The position numbers and the translations under genes are program-made. Below are positions 18,153-28,961 of a stretch of 64,000 bases of DNA, one piece after another. The notes under the pieces are model-generated. The model was given only the letters and a program-made list of their open reading frames with translations, had not been told where the DNA came from and ran no database searches. The DNA lies in assembly GCA_028280505.1 (NCBI GenBank), contig JANQLO010000060.1:25064-89063 (forward strand), read 5' to 3'. Numbering within the stretch: position 1 is the stretch's first letter; the number at the start of each line of letters is the position of its first letter. This DNA is from Chromatiales bacterium. GTDB taxonomy: Bacteria > Pseudomonadota > Gammaproteobacteria > Chromatiales > Chromatiaceae.

Positions 18153-19613
18153 ATGTCGATGGGTGTTCGCGTGACCCAGCTCCAACCCGTAATACTTTCC
18201 GGTGGCTCGGGGACCCGATTGTGGCCCTTGTCACGCCGTGCTTATCCGAAACAGTTTCTGGCGTTGGTCGATGATGCGACGTTGCTTCAATCGACTGCCG
18301 GTCGACTGGACGGCCTTTCCGGCGAGGTCGATCTGCAGGCGCCATTGATTGTCTGTAATGAGGCACATCGCTTTCTGGTCGCCGAGCAGCTACGGGCAAG
18401 CGGTCATGCCGCACGCAACATTTTGCTCGAGCCGGTCGGGCGCAATACGGCCCCTGCGCTGACGTTGGCGGCGCTCGATGTGTTGGGCGAAGACCCCGTG
18501 TTGATTGTGATGCCGGCCGACCATGTCGTGCACGACGTCGCTGCCTTCAGTCGCGCGGTGGCTGCCGGGTTGCCGCACGCCGCCGAGGGCAGGGTGGTGA
18601 CCTTCGGTATTGTGCCGGATTCGCCGCATACCGGCTTCGGCTACATCCGTTCTGGGGCGAAAGTAGACGACAATGTGCATGCCCTGCAGGGCTTTGTCGA
18701 GAAACCCGACAGGGAAACCGCCAAGGGCTATGTCGCCAGTGGTGACTATTTCTGGAACAGCGGGATTTTTGTCCTCAAGGCAAGTCGCTGGTTGGCGCTG
18801 ATCGAGGATTTCCGGCCGGACATCATGGCGGCTGTGAAGCAGGCGTATGAAATCGGTCAGCGTGATTTGGATTTCCTTCGTGTCGATCAGGCGGCATTCG
18901 CCGCGTCGCCGTCGGATTCGATCGACTACGCGGTCATGGAGCCCTTGTCTCAACGGTCGGGAGAGTGTCTGGTGGTACCGCTAGACGCCGGCTGGTCGGA
19001 CATCGGTGCCTGGGCTGCCTTATGGGAGGTTTCGCCACAGGACGAGGACGGCAACGCCTGTCACGGCGATGTCATTGCCGTCGATGCTCACGATAATCTA
19101 TTGCATGCCCAGCATCGCATCGTGGCTGCCGTCGGCGTGCGTGATCTGGTGGTGGTCGAGACCTCGGACGCCGTGTTGGTCGCGCATAAGTCGCATGCAC
19201 AAGATGTCAAGCGCATCACAGAACGTTTGGATGCGGAGGGGCGTAACGAAAGCGAGTTTCACCGCCGCGTACATCGTCCTTGGGGGAGCTTTGAAGGCGT
19301 CGATCAAGGCGGACGTTTTCAGGTAAAACGATTGAGCGTGAAGCCGGGTGCGTCGTTGTCGTTACAGATGCATCATCATCGTGCCGAGCACTGGATCGTG
19401 GTCAGCGGTACGGCCCGGGTGACCTGTGACGACAACGTTTTTCTGCTGTCGGAGAACGAATCGACCTATATTCCGATCGGCACCAGGCATCGACTGGAGA
19501 ATCCCGGCACCATCCCGCTGGAAATTATCGAGGTGCAATCCGGTTCCTATCTCGGCGAGGACGACATCGTTCGTTTCGACGACGTATACAACCGAGCCGG
19601 CAAGACCGACTGA
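18153..19613 (+). CDS. manC: Mannose-1-phosphate guanylyltransferase / mannose-6-phosphate isomerase (type II ManC/AlgA)
   Basis: About 486 residues. The nucleotidyltransferase half begins [16 protein letters not shown] with YPKQFL, then [20 protein letters not shown] and FWNSGIFV. The C-terminal cupin half has [28 protein letters not shown] and [13 protein letters not shown], the isomerase metal site. It makes GDP-mannose for exopolysaccharide, lipopolysaccharide or alginate-type polymers. Several in-frame starts cluster at 18153-18171, and the true start may be a few codons downstream. No polysaccharide operon is adjacent, so the end product is unknown. Confidence 0.92.
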   Translation: MSMGVRVTQLQPVILSGGSGTRLWPLSRRAYPKQFLALVDDATLLQSTAGRLDGLSGEVDLQAPLIVCNEAHRFLVAEQLRASGHAARNILLEPVGRNTAPALTLAALDVLGEDPVLIVMPADHVVHDVAAFSRAVAAGLPHAAEGRVVTFGIVPDSPHTGFGYIRSGAKVDDNVHALQGFVEKPDRETAKGYVASGDYFWNSGIFVLKASRWLALIEDFRPDIMAAVKQAYEIGQRDLDFLRVDQAAFAASPSDSIDYAVMEPLSQRSGECLVVPLDAGWSDIGAWAALWEVSPQDEDGNACHGDVIAVDAHDNLLHAQHRIVAAVGVRDLVVVETSDAVLVAHKSHAQDVKRITERLDAEGRNESEFHRRVHRPWGSFEGVDQGGRFQVKRLSVKPGASLSLQMHHHRAEHWIVVSGTARVTCDDNVFLLSENESTYIPIGTRHRLENPGTIPLEIIEVQSGSYLGEDDIVRFDDVYNRAGKTD

Positions 19614-19728
19614 GCCACGTCGGTTACGGTTCCGCCGGCAACGGGTTTGGGTGGCGGATTTCTCACGCCGCAGCTTTTCCGCTATCCTTGCCGGTCTTTT
19701 TTCAGCGGTCGCCAAGCGGAGCGCGGTC

Positions 19729-20820
19729 ATGGGTTTCAAATGCGGTATCGTCGGCCTGCCGAACGTGGGCAAATCGACCTTGTTCAATGCCTTGACCAAG
19801 GCGACCATCGCGGCCGAAAACTACCCTTTCTGTACGATCGATCCGAATGTCGGTGTGGTGCCCCTGCCGGACAAGCGGCTGGATGTGTTGGCCGGCATCG
19901 TCAAGCCCCAAAATGTCGTGCCGACGACGATGCAGTTCGTTGACATTGCCGGTTTGGTTGCCGGTGCATCCAAAGGAGAGGGCTTGGGCAACAAGTTCCT
20001 TGCCAATATTCGTGAGACCGATGCCATCGCCCAAGTGGTACGTTGTTTCGAGAATGACGACATCGTGCACGTTGCCGGCAAGGTCGATCCGCTCGCGGAT
20101 ATCGAGGTGATCAACACGGAGCTCGCGCTCGCGGACCTCGAGTCGGTTGAGAAGTCCCTTCAAAAGGCCGAGAAGCTGGTCAAGACGGGAGACAAGAAGA
20201 TCGTTGCACGACGTGACTTGTTGCTACGGGTGCGAGAGCAGTTGGACCAAGGGCAGCCGGTCCGCGCCCTGTCGTTGGACGACGATGAGCGGGCGGAGCT
20301 ACATGATCTGCATTTGCTGACCATCAAGCGCACCCTGTACATCGCCAATGTCAACGACGATGGCTTCGAAAACAATCCCTATCTCGATGCGGTGCGCGAC
20401 TATGCTGCCGGAGAGGGTGCCGAGGTGGTTGCGGTATGCGCGGCGATCGAGGCCGAGTTGGCGGAGCTGGACGACGACGAGAAAGCCGAGTTCCTGGCCG
20501 AGATGGGGTTGGCGGAGCCGGGTCTGGATCGGGTGGTGCGTGCCGGTTATCGTTTGTTGCATCTACAGACTTACTTCACCGCCGGCGTCAAAGAGGTCAG
20601 GGCCTGGACCGTTCCCATCGGGGCGACGGCCCCTCAGGCAGCGGGCGTCATTCATACGGATTTTGAGCGTGGTTTCATTCGCGCCGAGGTGGTTGCTTAC
20701 GAGGACTTCGTTGCCTGTGACGGTGAGCACGGCGCCAAGGATGCGGGCAAGCTTCGCCTGGAAGGTAAGGATTACGTGGTAAACGATGGCGATGTCGTCC
20801 ATTTTCGATTCAATGTCTGA
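19729..20820 (+). CDS. ychF: Redox-regulated ribosome-binding ATPase YchF
   Basis: 363 residues, exactly the family length when started at the ATG at 19729 ([17 protein letters not shown]). It has an Obg-like P loop, the motif [34 protein letters not shown] and a C-terminal TGS domain ending [11 protein letters not shown]. YchF is an Obg-family NTPase that prefers ATP and binds ribosomes. An open frame continues upstream to 19426, but that part overlaps manC and is not protein-like. It stands alone, before the tRNA-Met gene. Confidence 0.95.
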   Translation: MGFKCGIVGLPNVGKSTLFNALTKATIAAENYPFCTIDPNVGVVPLPDKRLDVLAGIVKPQNVVPTTMQFVDIAGLVAGASKGEGLGNKFLANIRETDAIAQVVRCFENDDIVHVAGKVDPLADIEVINTELALADLESVEKSLQKAEKLVKTGDKKIVARRDLLLRVREQLDQGQPVRALSLDDDERAELHDLHLLTIKRTLYIANVNDDGFENNPYLDAVRDYAAGEGAEVVAVCAAIEAELAELDDDEKAEFLAEMGLAEPGLDRVVRAGYRLLHLQTYFTAGVKEVRAWTVPIGATAPQAAGVIHTDFERGFIRAEVVAYEDFVACDGEHGAKDAGKLRLEGKDYVVNDGDVVHFRFNV

Positions 20821-20919
20821 GCTGTTCCGGCATAAGCGGGGCCTGGACGTGGACGGGCGCCAGTCCTATGGTTTCATTGACAATTCGGCGTTTTGATCGG
20901 TATAGTTTCGCGCCTCTTT

Positions 20920-20996
20920 GGCAAGGTAGCTCAGCTGGTTAGAGCACCGCACTCATAATGCGGGGGTCGGCGGTTCAAGTCCGCCCCTTGCTACCA
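20920..20996 (+). tRNA. tRNA-Met (CAU), elongator type
   Basis: 77 nucleotides including encoded CCA. The acceptor GGCAAGG pairs with CCTTGCT, the anticodon stem CCGCA/TGCGG encloses CTCATAA, and the T loop is TTCAAGT. The body resembles bacterial elongator tRNA-Met and lacks the three G-C pairs of the initiator anticodon stem. An Ile2 tRNA modified by lysidine has the same anticodon and cannot be fully excluded, but the arms fit Met. Confidence 0.93.
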
Positions 20997-21004
20997 TAAG
21001 CTGG

Positions 21005-21035
21005 AAAACCGGTTGCCCTCCGGCGCCGGTTTTTT
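21005..21035 (+). terminator. Terminator after tRNA-Met
   Basis: AAAACCGG and CCGGTTTT form a stem around a 13-base GC-rich loop, running into TTTTTTGTTTT. It starts nine bases after the tRNA 3' end. Confidence 0.75.
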
Positions 21036-21057
21036 GTTTTATGACGGTGTCTCGGGA

Positions 21058-21252
21058 ATGTCGGCAATGGGTCAACATGGCGTACCTATGCGGTCGTGGC
21101 ACGAACTGACACCACGAGAGCAGCTCGATTTGCGAGAGGCTTACGGCCACTACCTGGATAGTTTGCCGCCAACCTGCGACATGACCGAAAAGGTTGAGCG
21201 TTTTCGTCGTTGGCTGGCCGATCAGGGGGTCGAATACACGTCCCCGCCATGA
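21058..21252 (+). CDS. Small conserved-looking protein of unknown function
   Basis: 64 residues from the ATG at 21058; a shorter version of 54 residues would begin at 21088 (MRSWHELTPREQLDL). The protein is acidic and helical, with no membrane segment, signal or cysteine pair apart from one Cys (PPTCDM). It lies alone between the tRNA-Met terminator and a terminator before amt. The even codon usage and intact frame suggest a real gene, but no family is recognised with confidence. Confidence 0.55.
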   Translation: MSAMGQHGVPMRSWHELTPREQLDLREAYGHYLDSLPPTCDMTEKVERFRRWLADQGVEYTSPP

Positions 21253-21300
21253 AACTTTTTCCTTTGTGCTGAGGTCTCATTCACGAGGGCACGATGCCCT

Positions 21301-21323
21301 TCAACGAACATTATGTTCGTTGA
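21301..21323. repeat. Perfect 10-bp inverted repeat
   Basis: TCAACGAACA-TTA-TGTTCGTTGA. It lies in the gap between the small gene and amt, just upstream of the terminator at 21341. It has no T tract of its own. It could be an operator or an RNA hairpin; nothing in the sequence decides which. Confidence 0.5.
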
Positions 21324-21340
21324 GACTCCCCTTGGTGATT

Positions 21341-21377
21341 GGCCGATGCCCGGTATCAGGGCATCGGCCTTCTTTTT
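21341..21377 (+). terminator. Strong rho-independent terminator upstream of amt
   Basis: An 11-bp perfect stem GGCCGATGCCC / GGGCATCGGCC with loop GGTATCA, followed by TTCTTTTTC. It closes the small gene at 21058 and isolates the ammonium transporter promoter. Confidence 0.85.
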
Positions 21378-21487
21378 CGCCCCAAAGTTGTGCATCGACG
21401 TTGAATGGAGCACCAAATTAGCGCGTTCTGTGTGCTGGTTTCGCTCGGGATGAAACTTTTGTCTTTATAAATCAATTGTTTATTTAG

Positions 21488-21503
21488 TGGCATGTATGGT
21501 GCA
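21488..21503 (+). promoter_or_regulatory. Candidate sigma-54 promoter of the ammonium transporter
   Basis: TGGCAT-N5-GTGCA keeps the invariant GG and GC elements at the correct 12-base spacing of -24/-12 promoters (consensus TGGCAC-N5-TTGCA). It lies 60 bases before the amt start at 21563. Nitrogen control of amt by NtrC and sigma-54 is well known, which supports the reading. No enhancer site was identified. Confidence 0.55.
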
Positions 21504-21562
21504 TGCGCTTGCGCGATTGCGTGACATGCGATCGAACAACAATGATTACTAGAGGCACAGAG

Positions 21563-22876
21563 ATGAAAAAAATCCCCGCGAAGTCGCCATTGTCGGTGGC
21601 GGTCTTATGGTTTTGTTTGGCGCCCGGTATGGCGCTGGCCGAGGATGCGATCAGCGGCTCGAATACCTCATGGATACTGACCTCGACCGCGTTGGTACTG
21701 TTCATGACGCTACCCGGTCTGGCGCTGTTCTACGGCGGTTTGGTGCGGAGCAAAAACGTGCTCTCGGTGCTGATGCAGTGTTTTTCGATTGCCGGCATCG
21801 TATCGATCCTCTGGTTGATCGCCGGCTACAGCCTGGCTTTTGGTGAGGGTAATGCCTGGATCGGTGATTTCAGCCGCGTGCTGATGGCCGGAGTCGGGCG
21901 TGAAACCTTGTCCGGCGATATTCCGGAATCCCTGTTCATGCTGTTCCAGATGACTTTCGCGATCATCACGCCGGCGTTGATCATCGGCGGCTTTGCCGAG
22001 CGCATGAAATTCACCGCCATGCTGCTGTTCAGCGCGATTTGGCTGTTCTTGGTCTATGTGCCCGTCACCCACTGGGTCTGGGGCGGCGGCTGGCTGGGCA
22101 GCATGGGGCTTTATGATTTTGCCGGTGGTACCGTTGTCCATATCACCGCCGGTGTGGCTGCATTGGTCGCCGCATTGGTATTGGGGCCGCGGCGCGGTTT
22201 TCCCGAACAGCCGATGCCGCCACACAATATGACCATGACCGTGATGGGAGCCGGCATGCTGTGGGTCGGTTGGTTCGGCTTTAATGGCGGCAGTGCGCTG
22301 GCCGCGAACGGCGATGCCGCAATGGCCATGTTGGTGACCCATATCTCCGCTGCCGCCGGTGCGATGCTTTGGATGACCATGGAGTGGATCAAATTCGGCA
22401 AGCCGAGTGCCTTGGGCGCAGTCACCGGCATGGTTGCCGGCTTGGGCACGATCACGCCGGCCTCCGGCTTTGTCGGTCCCGCCGGTGCCCTGGTGATCGG
22501 TGTTCTTGCCGGCATCATTTGCTTCAATGCGACCATGTTCATCAAGCGCGTGCTGAAAATCGATGATTCGCTTGACGTGTTTCCGGTCCACGGTGTCGGC
22601 GGTGCTTTGGGTACGCTGCTGGTCGGGGTATTTGCATCGACCGGTCTCGGTGTCTTCAGTGGCTATGGTTTTGCCGACGGCATCGAGAGCATGGGTGGGC
22701 AGCTTGCCGTTCAAGCGACCGGTGTTTTGGCGACAGTGGTGTTCACTGCGGTTGTGACCTACGTCATCCTCAAGTTGGTGGGCGTTTTGGTTGGAGGACT
22801 GAGGGTGGATGAGGAGCAGGAGATCGAGGGCCTCGATATCGTGCTCCACGAGGAGCGCGGATACGATATCCGCTGA
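21563..22876 (+). CDS. amt: Ammonium transporter Amt
   Basis: 437 residues from the ATG at 21563. It begins with a cleavable signal peptide (MKKIPAKSPLSVAVLWFCLAPGMALAEDA region) and continues with the 11-helix Amt fold. Family marks include LFYGGLVRSKNVLSVLMQ, the first pore histidine in GGTVVHITAG and the second in VFPVHGVGG. It moves ammonium into the cell. The usual partner glnK/glnB is not adjacent. A plausible sigma-54 promoter lies upstream and a hairpin terminator directly downstream, so the gene is monocistronic. The 310-base gap before it otherwise holds an inverted repeat and a terminator. Confidence 0.95.
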   Translation: MKKIPAKSPLSVAVLWFCLAPGMALAEDAISGSNTSWILTSTALVLFMTLPGLALFYGGLVRSKNVLSVLMQCFSIAGIVSILWLIAGYSLAFGEGNAWIGDFSRVLMAGVGRETLSGDIPESLFMLFQMTFAIITPALIIGGFAERMKFTAMLLFSAIWLFLVYVPVTHWVWGGGWLGSMGLYDFAGGTVVHITAGVAALVAALVLGPRRGFPEQPMPPHNMTMTVMGAGMLWVGWFGFNGGSALAANGDAAMAMLVTHISAAAGAMLWMTMEWIKFGKPSALGAVTGMVAGLGTITPASGFVGPAGALVIGVLAGIICFNATMFIKRVLKIDDSLDVFPVHGVGGALGTLLVGVFASTGLGVFSGYGFADGIESMGGQLAVQATGVLATVVFTAVVTYVILKLVGVLVGGLRVDEEQEIEGLDIVLHEERGYDIR

Positions 22877-22907
22877 TAACAACAAACTAAAATCAAAGTG
22901 ATAACGT

Positions 22908-22933
22908 GGGGCGGGCAACCGCCCCTTTTCTTT
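22908..22933 (+). terminator. Terminator of amt
   Basis: GGGGCGG-GCAA-CCGCCCC followed by TTTTCTTT, 31 bases after the amt stop. The opposing gene ends at 22994. Confidence 0.88.
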
Positions 22934-22993
22934 GGGTTACGCTTTTTCAGGCATAACGACAAGCTTCGGTTCGTGTTAACAGGCCCGGTTGTT

Positions 22994-23761
22994 TCAGTCG
23001 CGCCCGAACAGATCTTTGTAAGCTGCCCAGCTCGCGTAGCCGAGCCATGGGAAAATCACCGCAAAGCCGATGAAGCACGTCAGCATGCCGAGCAATGTGA
23101 GCACGGATAGGATGACGCCCCAGATCACCATCGGTAGCGGTTGTTCCAGTACGGCCTTGACGCTTGCGACCACGGCGGTACCGAAGTCCGTACGCGCGTC
23201 GAGCACCAAAGGCAATGACCAGGCGGTAAGCGCAAAAAGCACGATGGCGAATATGGCGCCGACGCTGAACAATAGCGCGAGAAAACCGATGCCCTGCGGT
23301 GTACCAATTGTTGCGGCGAAACTCGCGGCGTCGCCGATGTACAGGGTTGCTGCCAAGGTGGAAAAGCGAACCCAGGCGATCATGACCAGGCTGAGCAGCA
23401 GGACGAACAGTACGACCGAGCCGAGGTTTTTGTTCAATAACTGGAGACAGTTGGACAGGTGGACGGTTTCGCTGCGGTCCATCAGTTGAGCGATCCGGAA
23501 GAGCCCGATCGCCAATAAGGGCCCGATCAGCAGGAAGCCGGTCCAAAAGGTGAGAATGAGTTGCGGTCGATCGAGGCCAAACCAGGTGATAACCATACCG
23601 GCTATTGCAAAGCTACCGCCGTAGACCAGCGACGTCCGTTGTGTGCGAGCGAAATAATCCCAACCCTGTCGCAACCATTCACGGGGTGCGTCCGGGCTGA
23701 GCTTTCGCCGTGGAGGCAACGTCAGCGTGTGGTAGGTCACCGGGTCTTCAGGGCCTGGCAA
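22994..23761 (-). CDS. DUF2189 family integral membrane protein
   Basis: 255 residues. A basic N-terminal region (about 45 residues, PPRRKLSPDAPREWLRQGW) is followed by about six membrane helices. Examples are SLVYGGSFAIAGMVITWFGL, TFWTGFLLIGPLLAIGLF and the final WGVILSVLTLLGMLTCFIGF. The ending GFAVIFPWLGYASWAAYKDLF is typical of DUF2189. Members are widespread in proteobacteria and sometimes sit near cytochrome oxidase genes, but no function is established. It is convergent with amt. The tRNA-Pro on the same strand lies upstream. Confidence 0.82.
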   Translation of the reverse strand: MPGPEDPVTYHTLTLPPRRKLSPDAPREWLRQGWDYFARTQRTSLVYGGSFAIAGMVITWFGLDRPQLILTFWTGFLLIGPLLAIGLFRIAQLMDRSETVHLSNCLQLLNKNLGSVVLFVLLLSLVMIAWVRFSTLAATLYIGDAASFAATIGTPQGIGFLALLFSVGAIFAIVLFALTAWSLPLVLDARTDFGTAVVASVKAVLEQPLPMVIWGVILSVLTLLGMLTCFIGFAVIFPWLGYASWAAYKDLFGRD

Positions 23762-23881
23762 ATCGAGTCTCCCGCATCCGGCCTGCTACGTGTATGACCT
23801 TAGTCCGACATCGACCGGTTGTCAGGGGCTGCGGTGTTGTCGTTACTGTGGTGCCGGGAATGCCATCTGACGAGTGTGCGG

Positions 23882-23910
23882 GAAAATCAAAGCAGCCTTG
23901 CGGCTGCTTT
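23882..23910 (-). terminator. Terminator downstream of tRNA-Pro
   Basis: On the minus strand the stem AAAGCAGCC / GGCTGCTTT with a 4-base loop is followed by GATTTTCC. It starts nine bases beyond the tRNA 3' end. Confidence 0.7.
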
Positions 23911-23918
23911 GTCGAAAT

Positions 23919-23995
23919 TGGTCGGAGTGAAAGGATTTGAACCTTCGACCCCCGCCTCCCGAAGACGGTGCTCTACCAAGCTGAGCTACACTCCG
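23919..23995 (-). tRNA. tRNA-Pro (CGG)
   Basis: 77 nucleotides with encoded CCA. The acceptor CGGAGTG pairs perfectly with CACTCCG. The anticodon loop is TTCGGGA, giving anticodon CGG (codon CCG), and the T loop is TTCAAAT. It is transcribed leftward, just after the ispB coding end. Confidence 0.93.
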
Positions 23996-24008
23996 CAGAA
24001 CTGCTGCG

Positions 24009-24977
24009 TCAGAAGGAACGGTCGACCGAAAAGTCCGCCAAGGCTGCCAGGGCGTCGCGGAAGGTCGATTCAGGCAGCGTGGATAATGCCCGTTTGGCCT
24101 TATCTGCCTCCTCTGTCGCGAGCCGCGCAGTGTAAGCGATCGCATCGGTCGATTCAATTGCGGCGAGCACCTCGTCAATGCGTTCGGTACCGCCGTTCGC
24201 AATCACGTCGCGCAGCATCGTTTGGATCGCCGGCTCGCTTTGTTCGATTGCCCGGATCAACGGTAGTGTCGGTTTACCTTCGGCGAGGTCGTCACCGATG
24301 TTCTTACCGATATCGACCCCGGACGACCCGTAATCCAAGGCGTCGTCGATCATTTGAAAGGCCATGCCCAGATGCAGCCCATAGGCGGCAATGGCATCTT
24401 CGATGTCGCGGGGATTGTCGCTGATGATCGCGCCGAGCCGTGCGCCGGCTTCGAACAGGGTCGCGGTCTTGCGCAGGATCACTTCGCGGTAGCGGCGTTC
24501 GTCGGTTTCCGGATCGTTACAGTTCAGCAACTGCAGAACCTCGCCTTCGGCGATCCGGTTGGTGGCGTGCGAAAGCACGTCCATGATCGGCATTCTTCCT
24601 ACTGCGACCATCATTTCGAACGAGCGCGAATACAGAAAATCGCCTACCAGTACGCTCGCGGCATTGCCCCAGACCGCATTCGCCGTGTCGCGACTGCGTC
24701 GCTGGTCCGAATCGTCGACCACATCGTCGTGTAACAGGGTGGCGGTGTGAATGAATTCGATGATTGCCGCAAGGTCGATATGGGCCGTTCCCCGGTAGCC
24801 CAATGCGCGCGCCGCCAATAAAACGATCATCGGGCGCAGGCGTTTGCCGCCGCTGTTGATGATGTAGTGGCCGATCTGATTGATGAGAACGACGTCTGAA
24901 CTGAGTCGGTCGAGAATCAGCCGATCGGTAGCCGCGAGGTCGTCCGCGATCAGCTCGCGGATGGTGGAAAACTCCAT
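24009..24977 (-). CDS. ispB: Octaprenyl diphosphate synthase (polyprenyl synthetase)
   Basis: 322 residues. The first aspartate-rich motif is LLHDDVVDDSDQRR (Asp84, Asp85, Asp88) and the second is FQMIDDALDYG. GGKRLRPM binds isopentenyl diphosphate. It builds the polyprenyl side chain of ubiquinone or menaquinone. The divergent pairing with rplU-rpmA-obgE is a standard gammaproteobacterial arrangement. The start is ATG at 24977. The chain length (C40 or otherwise) cannot be read from sequence alone. Confidence 0.93.
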   Translation of the reverse strand: MEFSTIRELIADDLAATDRLILDRLSSDVVLINQIGHYIINSGGKRLRPMIVLLAARALGYRGTAHIDLAAIIEFIHTATLLHDDVVDDSDQRRSRDTANAVWGNAASVLVGDFLYSRSFEMMVAVGRMPIMDVLSHATNRIAEGEVLQLLNCNDPETDERRYREVILRKTATLFEAGARLGAIISDNPRDIEDAIAAYGLHLGMAFQMIDDALDYGSSGVDIGKNIGDDLAEGKPTLPLIRAIEQSEPAIQTMLRDVIANGGTERIDEVLAAIESTDAIAYTARLATEEADKAKRALSTLPESTFRDALAALADFSVDRSF

Positions 24978-25290
24978 AAGGCTAGTGTCCTGCCGGGTTC
25001 ATTTGCATGATTTCAAAGTTTGCGAGAAACGTCGCAATAGGGCGTGTTTTGCAGGTAATACTGGGCATATCGGCAAGGGATACAGTGCTTTGTGACGGCG
25101 TTGCACCTCTTGCCAACGGTGGCGAGGTGCGTCTTGCCAGCAACCCTGGTTGGCGCGCCAAAACAATGTGAATCAACCAGGCAGGACACCGGAATTCCGG
25201 AAAAAATCTGCCGCGCATCCTAGGTAAGCGGGTTTCATCCTGTCAAGCCGGCACGACGTGTCGTGTGCTTGCAGGTTTGGCAGGCCTGGC

Positions 25291-25319
25291 TTGACGCAAT
25301 GGCCGGCGATCTATAAAAT
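25291..25319 (+). promoter_or_regulatory. Sigma-70-type promoter of rplU
   Basis: TTGACG, 17 bases, TAAAAT, ending about 68 bases before the rplU start. It is the best promoter in the 409-base divergent gap 24978-25386. The same gap also contains two unexplained inverted repeats: GCACCTC/GAGGTGC at 25103-25130 and CCTGGTTG/CAACCAGG at 25145-25181. These lie upstream of this promoter, on the ispB side. Confidence 0.6.
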
Positions 25320-25386
25320 TTCGCCTCTTTCCGTCGGCCGCCCCTGGTTGCCGGCCAGCCGTTTTTGCTCAGGAGACTGTACGGTC

Positions 25387-25701
25387 ATGTATGCCGTTAT
25401 CCAAACCGGTGGCAAGCAATACCGCGTTGCCGAGGGCTCGACCCTGAAAGTGGAAAAGATCGATGCCGATGAAGGCGCCAGCGTTGAGCTGGATAAGGTC
25501 CTGATGGTGGCCGACGGTGACGACATCAAGGTTGGTGCCCCGTACCTGAGCGGTGGCAAGGTTACCGCGACGGTGAAGGCGCACGGCCGTGGCAAAAAGG
25601 TCACGATTGTGAAATTTCGTCGCCGCAAGCATCACATGAAGCGCCAGGGACATCGCCAGGCATTCACCGAGATCGAAGTGACCGGCATCAGCGCCGGTTG
25701 A
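25387..25701 (+). CDS. rplU: 50S ribosomal protein L21
   Basis: 104 residues from the ATG at 25387 ([17 protein letters not shown]), the normal L21 length. The basic signature [16 protein letters not shown] is near the C-terminus. It binds 23S rRNA in the large subunit. The open frame extends upstream, but only this start fits the family and it follows CAGGAGAC. It is the first gene of rplU-rpmA; the gap to rpmA is 13 bases. Confidence 0.98.
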   Translation: MYAVIQTGGKQYRVAEGSTLKVEKIDADEGASVELDKVLMVADGDDIKVGAPYLSGGKVTATVKAHGRGKKVTIVKFRRRKHHMKRQGHRQAFTEIEVTGISAG

Positions 25702-25714
25702 GGGAGCATCCAGC

Positions 25715-25972
25715 ATGGCACACAAAAAAGCAGGCGGTAGTTCCAAGAACGGCCGCGATTCAGAGTCCAAACGCCTCGGCGTCAAGGTTTACGGTGGCCA
25801 GTCGATCAATGCCGGCGGCATCATCGTTCGTCAACGCGGTACTCGGGTACATCCGGGCGTGAATGTGGGATGTGGCAAGGATCACACCCTTTATGCACTC
25901 ACCGACGGTGTCGTGCGGTTCGAGACCAAGGGGCCGAAGAACCGTAAGTTCGTGAGTATCGATTCGGCTTGA
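25715..25972 (+). CDS. rpmA: 50S ribosomal protein L27
   Basis: 85 residues. It begins [20 protein letters not shown], the conserved N-terminal tail that reaches the peptidyl-transferase centre, and continues [20 protein letters not shown]. The ATG follows GAGGGAGCA. A terminator lies before obgE. Confidence 0.98.
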   Translation: MAHKKAGGSSKNGRDSESKRLGVKVYGGQSINAGGIIVRQRGTRVHPGVNVGCGKDHTLYALTDGVVRFETKGPKNRKFVSIDSA

Positions 25973-26000
25973 TCGGTCGTTCAACCCGCTAAGCGATAAA

Positions 26001-26030
26001 GGCCTCGTCGCTCGACGGGGCTTTTTTGTT
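26001..26030 (+). terminator. Terminator between rpmA and obgE
   Basis: GCCTCGTCG-CT-CGACGGGGC (one G-T pair) followed by TTTTTTGTTT. It probably attenuates ribosomal-protein transcription before obgE rather than stopping it fully, since obgE has little room for its own promoter. Confidence 0.75.
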
Positions 26031-26047
26031 TGGGCCTGGTTTGGTGA

Positions 26048-28239
<2,192 letters not shown>

Positions 28240-28300
28240 GATGTGTTTCTCACCGCTCGGCGGGACATGAACGCGACACGGTGGTGAACCGAAAAAAAGA

Positions 28301-28332
28301 AAACCCCGGGCAGTTCCATGTGCCCGGGGTTT
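28301..28332. terminator. Hairpin terminator after proB
   Basis: AAACCCCGGGCA / TGCCCGGGGTTT, a 12-bp perfect stem with loop GTTCCATG. The plus-strand T run is short (TTT). The minus-strand side is richer (TTTTC then a run of T), so it can serve both directions. Nothing gene-like was seen between this hairpin and the next one in the 330-base gap 28240-28569. Confidence 0.75.
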
Positions 28333-28519
28333 AGATGTCGTCAGGCTTGGTTGGCAAACTCTGTGGTCCCTGCAGCGCATCCCGGCGCGACCGGATCATC
28401 CTGAGGAATCCTTTCGACGACATGTTTAGTTTTTCATAGCGTCGACCGGTCAGCGATAACCTGAATCGTGGGTTTGTGTAAGAATTTTCCTACGCTGTTT
28501 CTTGAACTGTCGTGCAAAT

Positions 28520-28551
28520 AAAAACCGGCCATTGGCCGGTTTTTATTTTTA
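28520..28551 (-). terminator. Bidirectional terminator after rpsT
   Basis: AAAACCGGCC-ATT-GGCCGGTTTT, flanked by A runs on the left and TTATTTTT on the right. It lies about 20 bases downstream of the rpsT stop and could also stop plus-strand readthrough from proB. Confidence 0.85.
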
Positions 28552-28569
28552 TGTAATGCTGACAGCAGC

Positions 28570-28830
28570 TTAGAGTGCGCGTATCTTGGCGTTCAAGCGG
28601 CTTTTATGACGTGCGGCTTTGTTTTTGTGGATCAAACCTTTGCCGGCCAGGCTGTCCAGCAGCGGGGTGACGGCCTTGAGCGCATCTTGTGCCGCGGTTT
28701 TGTCGCCGGCATCGATTGCCTTGACCACCTTTTTCAACTCCGTACGCATCTCACTACGGCGACCGGCGTTACGCTGACGGCGCGTTTCCGCCTGACGGGC
28801 GCGTTTACGGGCTTGTGCTGAGTTGGCCAA
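28570..28830 (-). CDS. rpsT: 30S ribosomal protein S20
   Basis: 86 residues. It is highly basic and alanine-rich ([38 protein letters not shown]). It binds 16S rRNA in the small subunit. It is divergent from murJ, a common arrangement in gammaproteobacteria. The ATG follows CAGGAGACTGGA. Confidence 0.97.
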   Translation of the reverse strand: MANSAQARKRARQAETRRQRNAGRRSEMRTELKKVVKAIDAGDKTAAQDALKAVTPLLDSLAGKGLIHKNKAARHKSRLNAKIRAL

Positions 28831-28961
28831 TTCCAGTCTCCTGAGTGTCGGTCGGCTGTCACGAAAGACGCGGGATTATCTTGATTTCCCCAAAGGCTGT
28901 CAAGTACCGAACCCGGTGCACCAAGGCCACGTATAATCGCCGGTTTCCGGAGGAAACGATC

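Noticed and set aside
21710..22918. 402-codon minus-strand open frame opposite amt
   Set aside because: Its residue composition (Gln/His/Arg/Asp repeats) is that of an antisense frame of a membrane-protein gene.
28845..28961. N-terminal extension of murJ from a GTG at 28845
   Set aside because: The added residues are not membrane-protein-like and overlap the divergent rpsT control region; the family N-terminus begins at the CTG at 28962.
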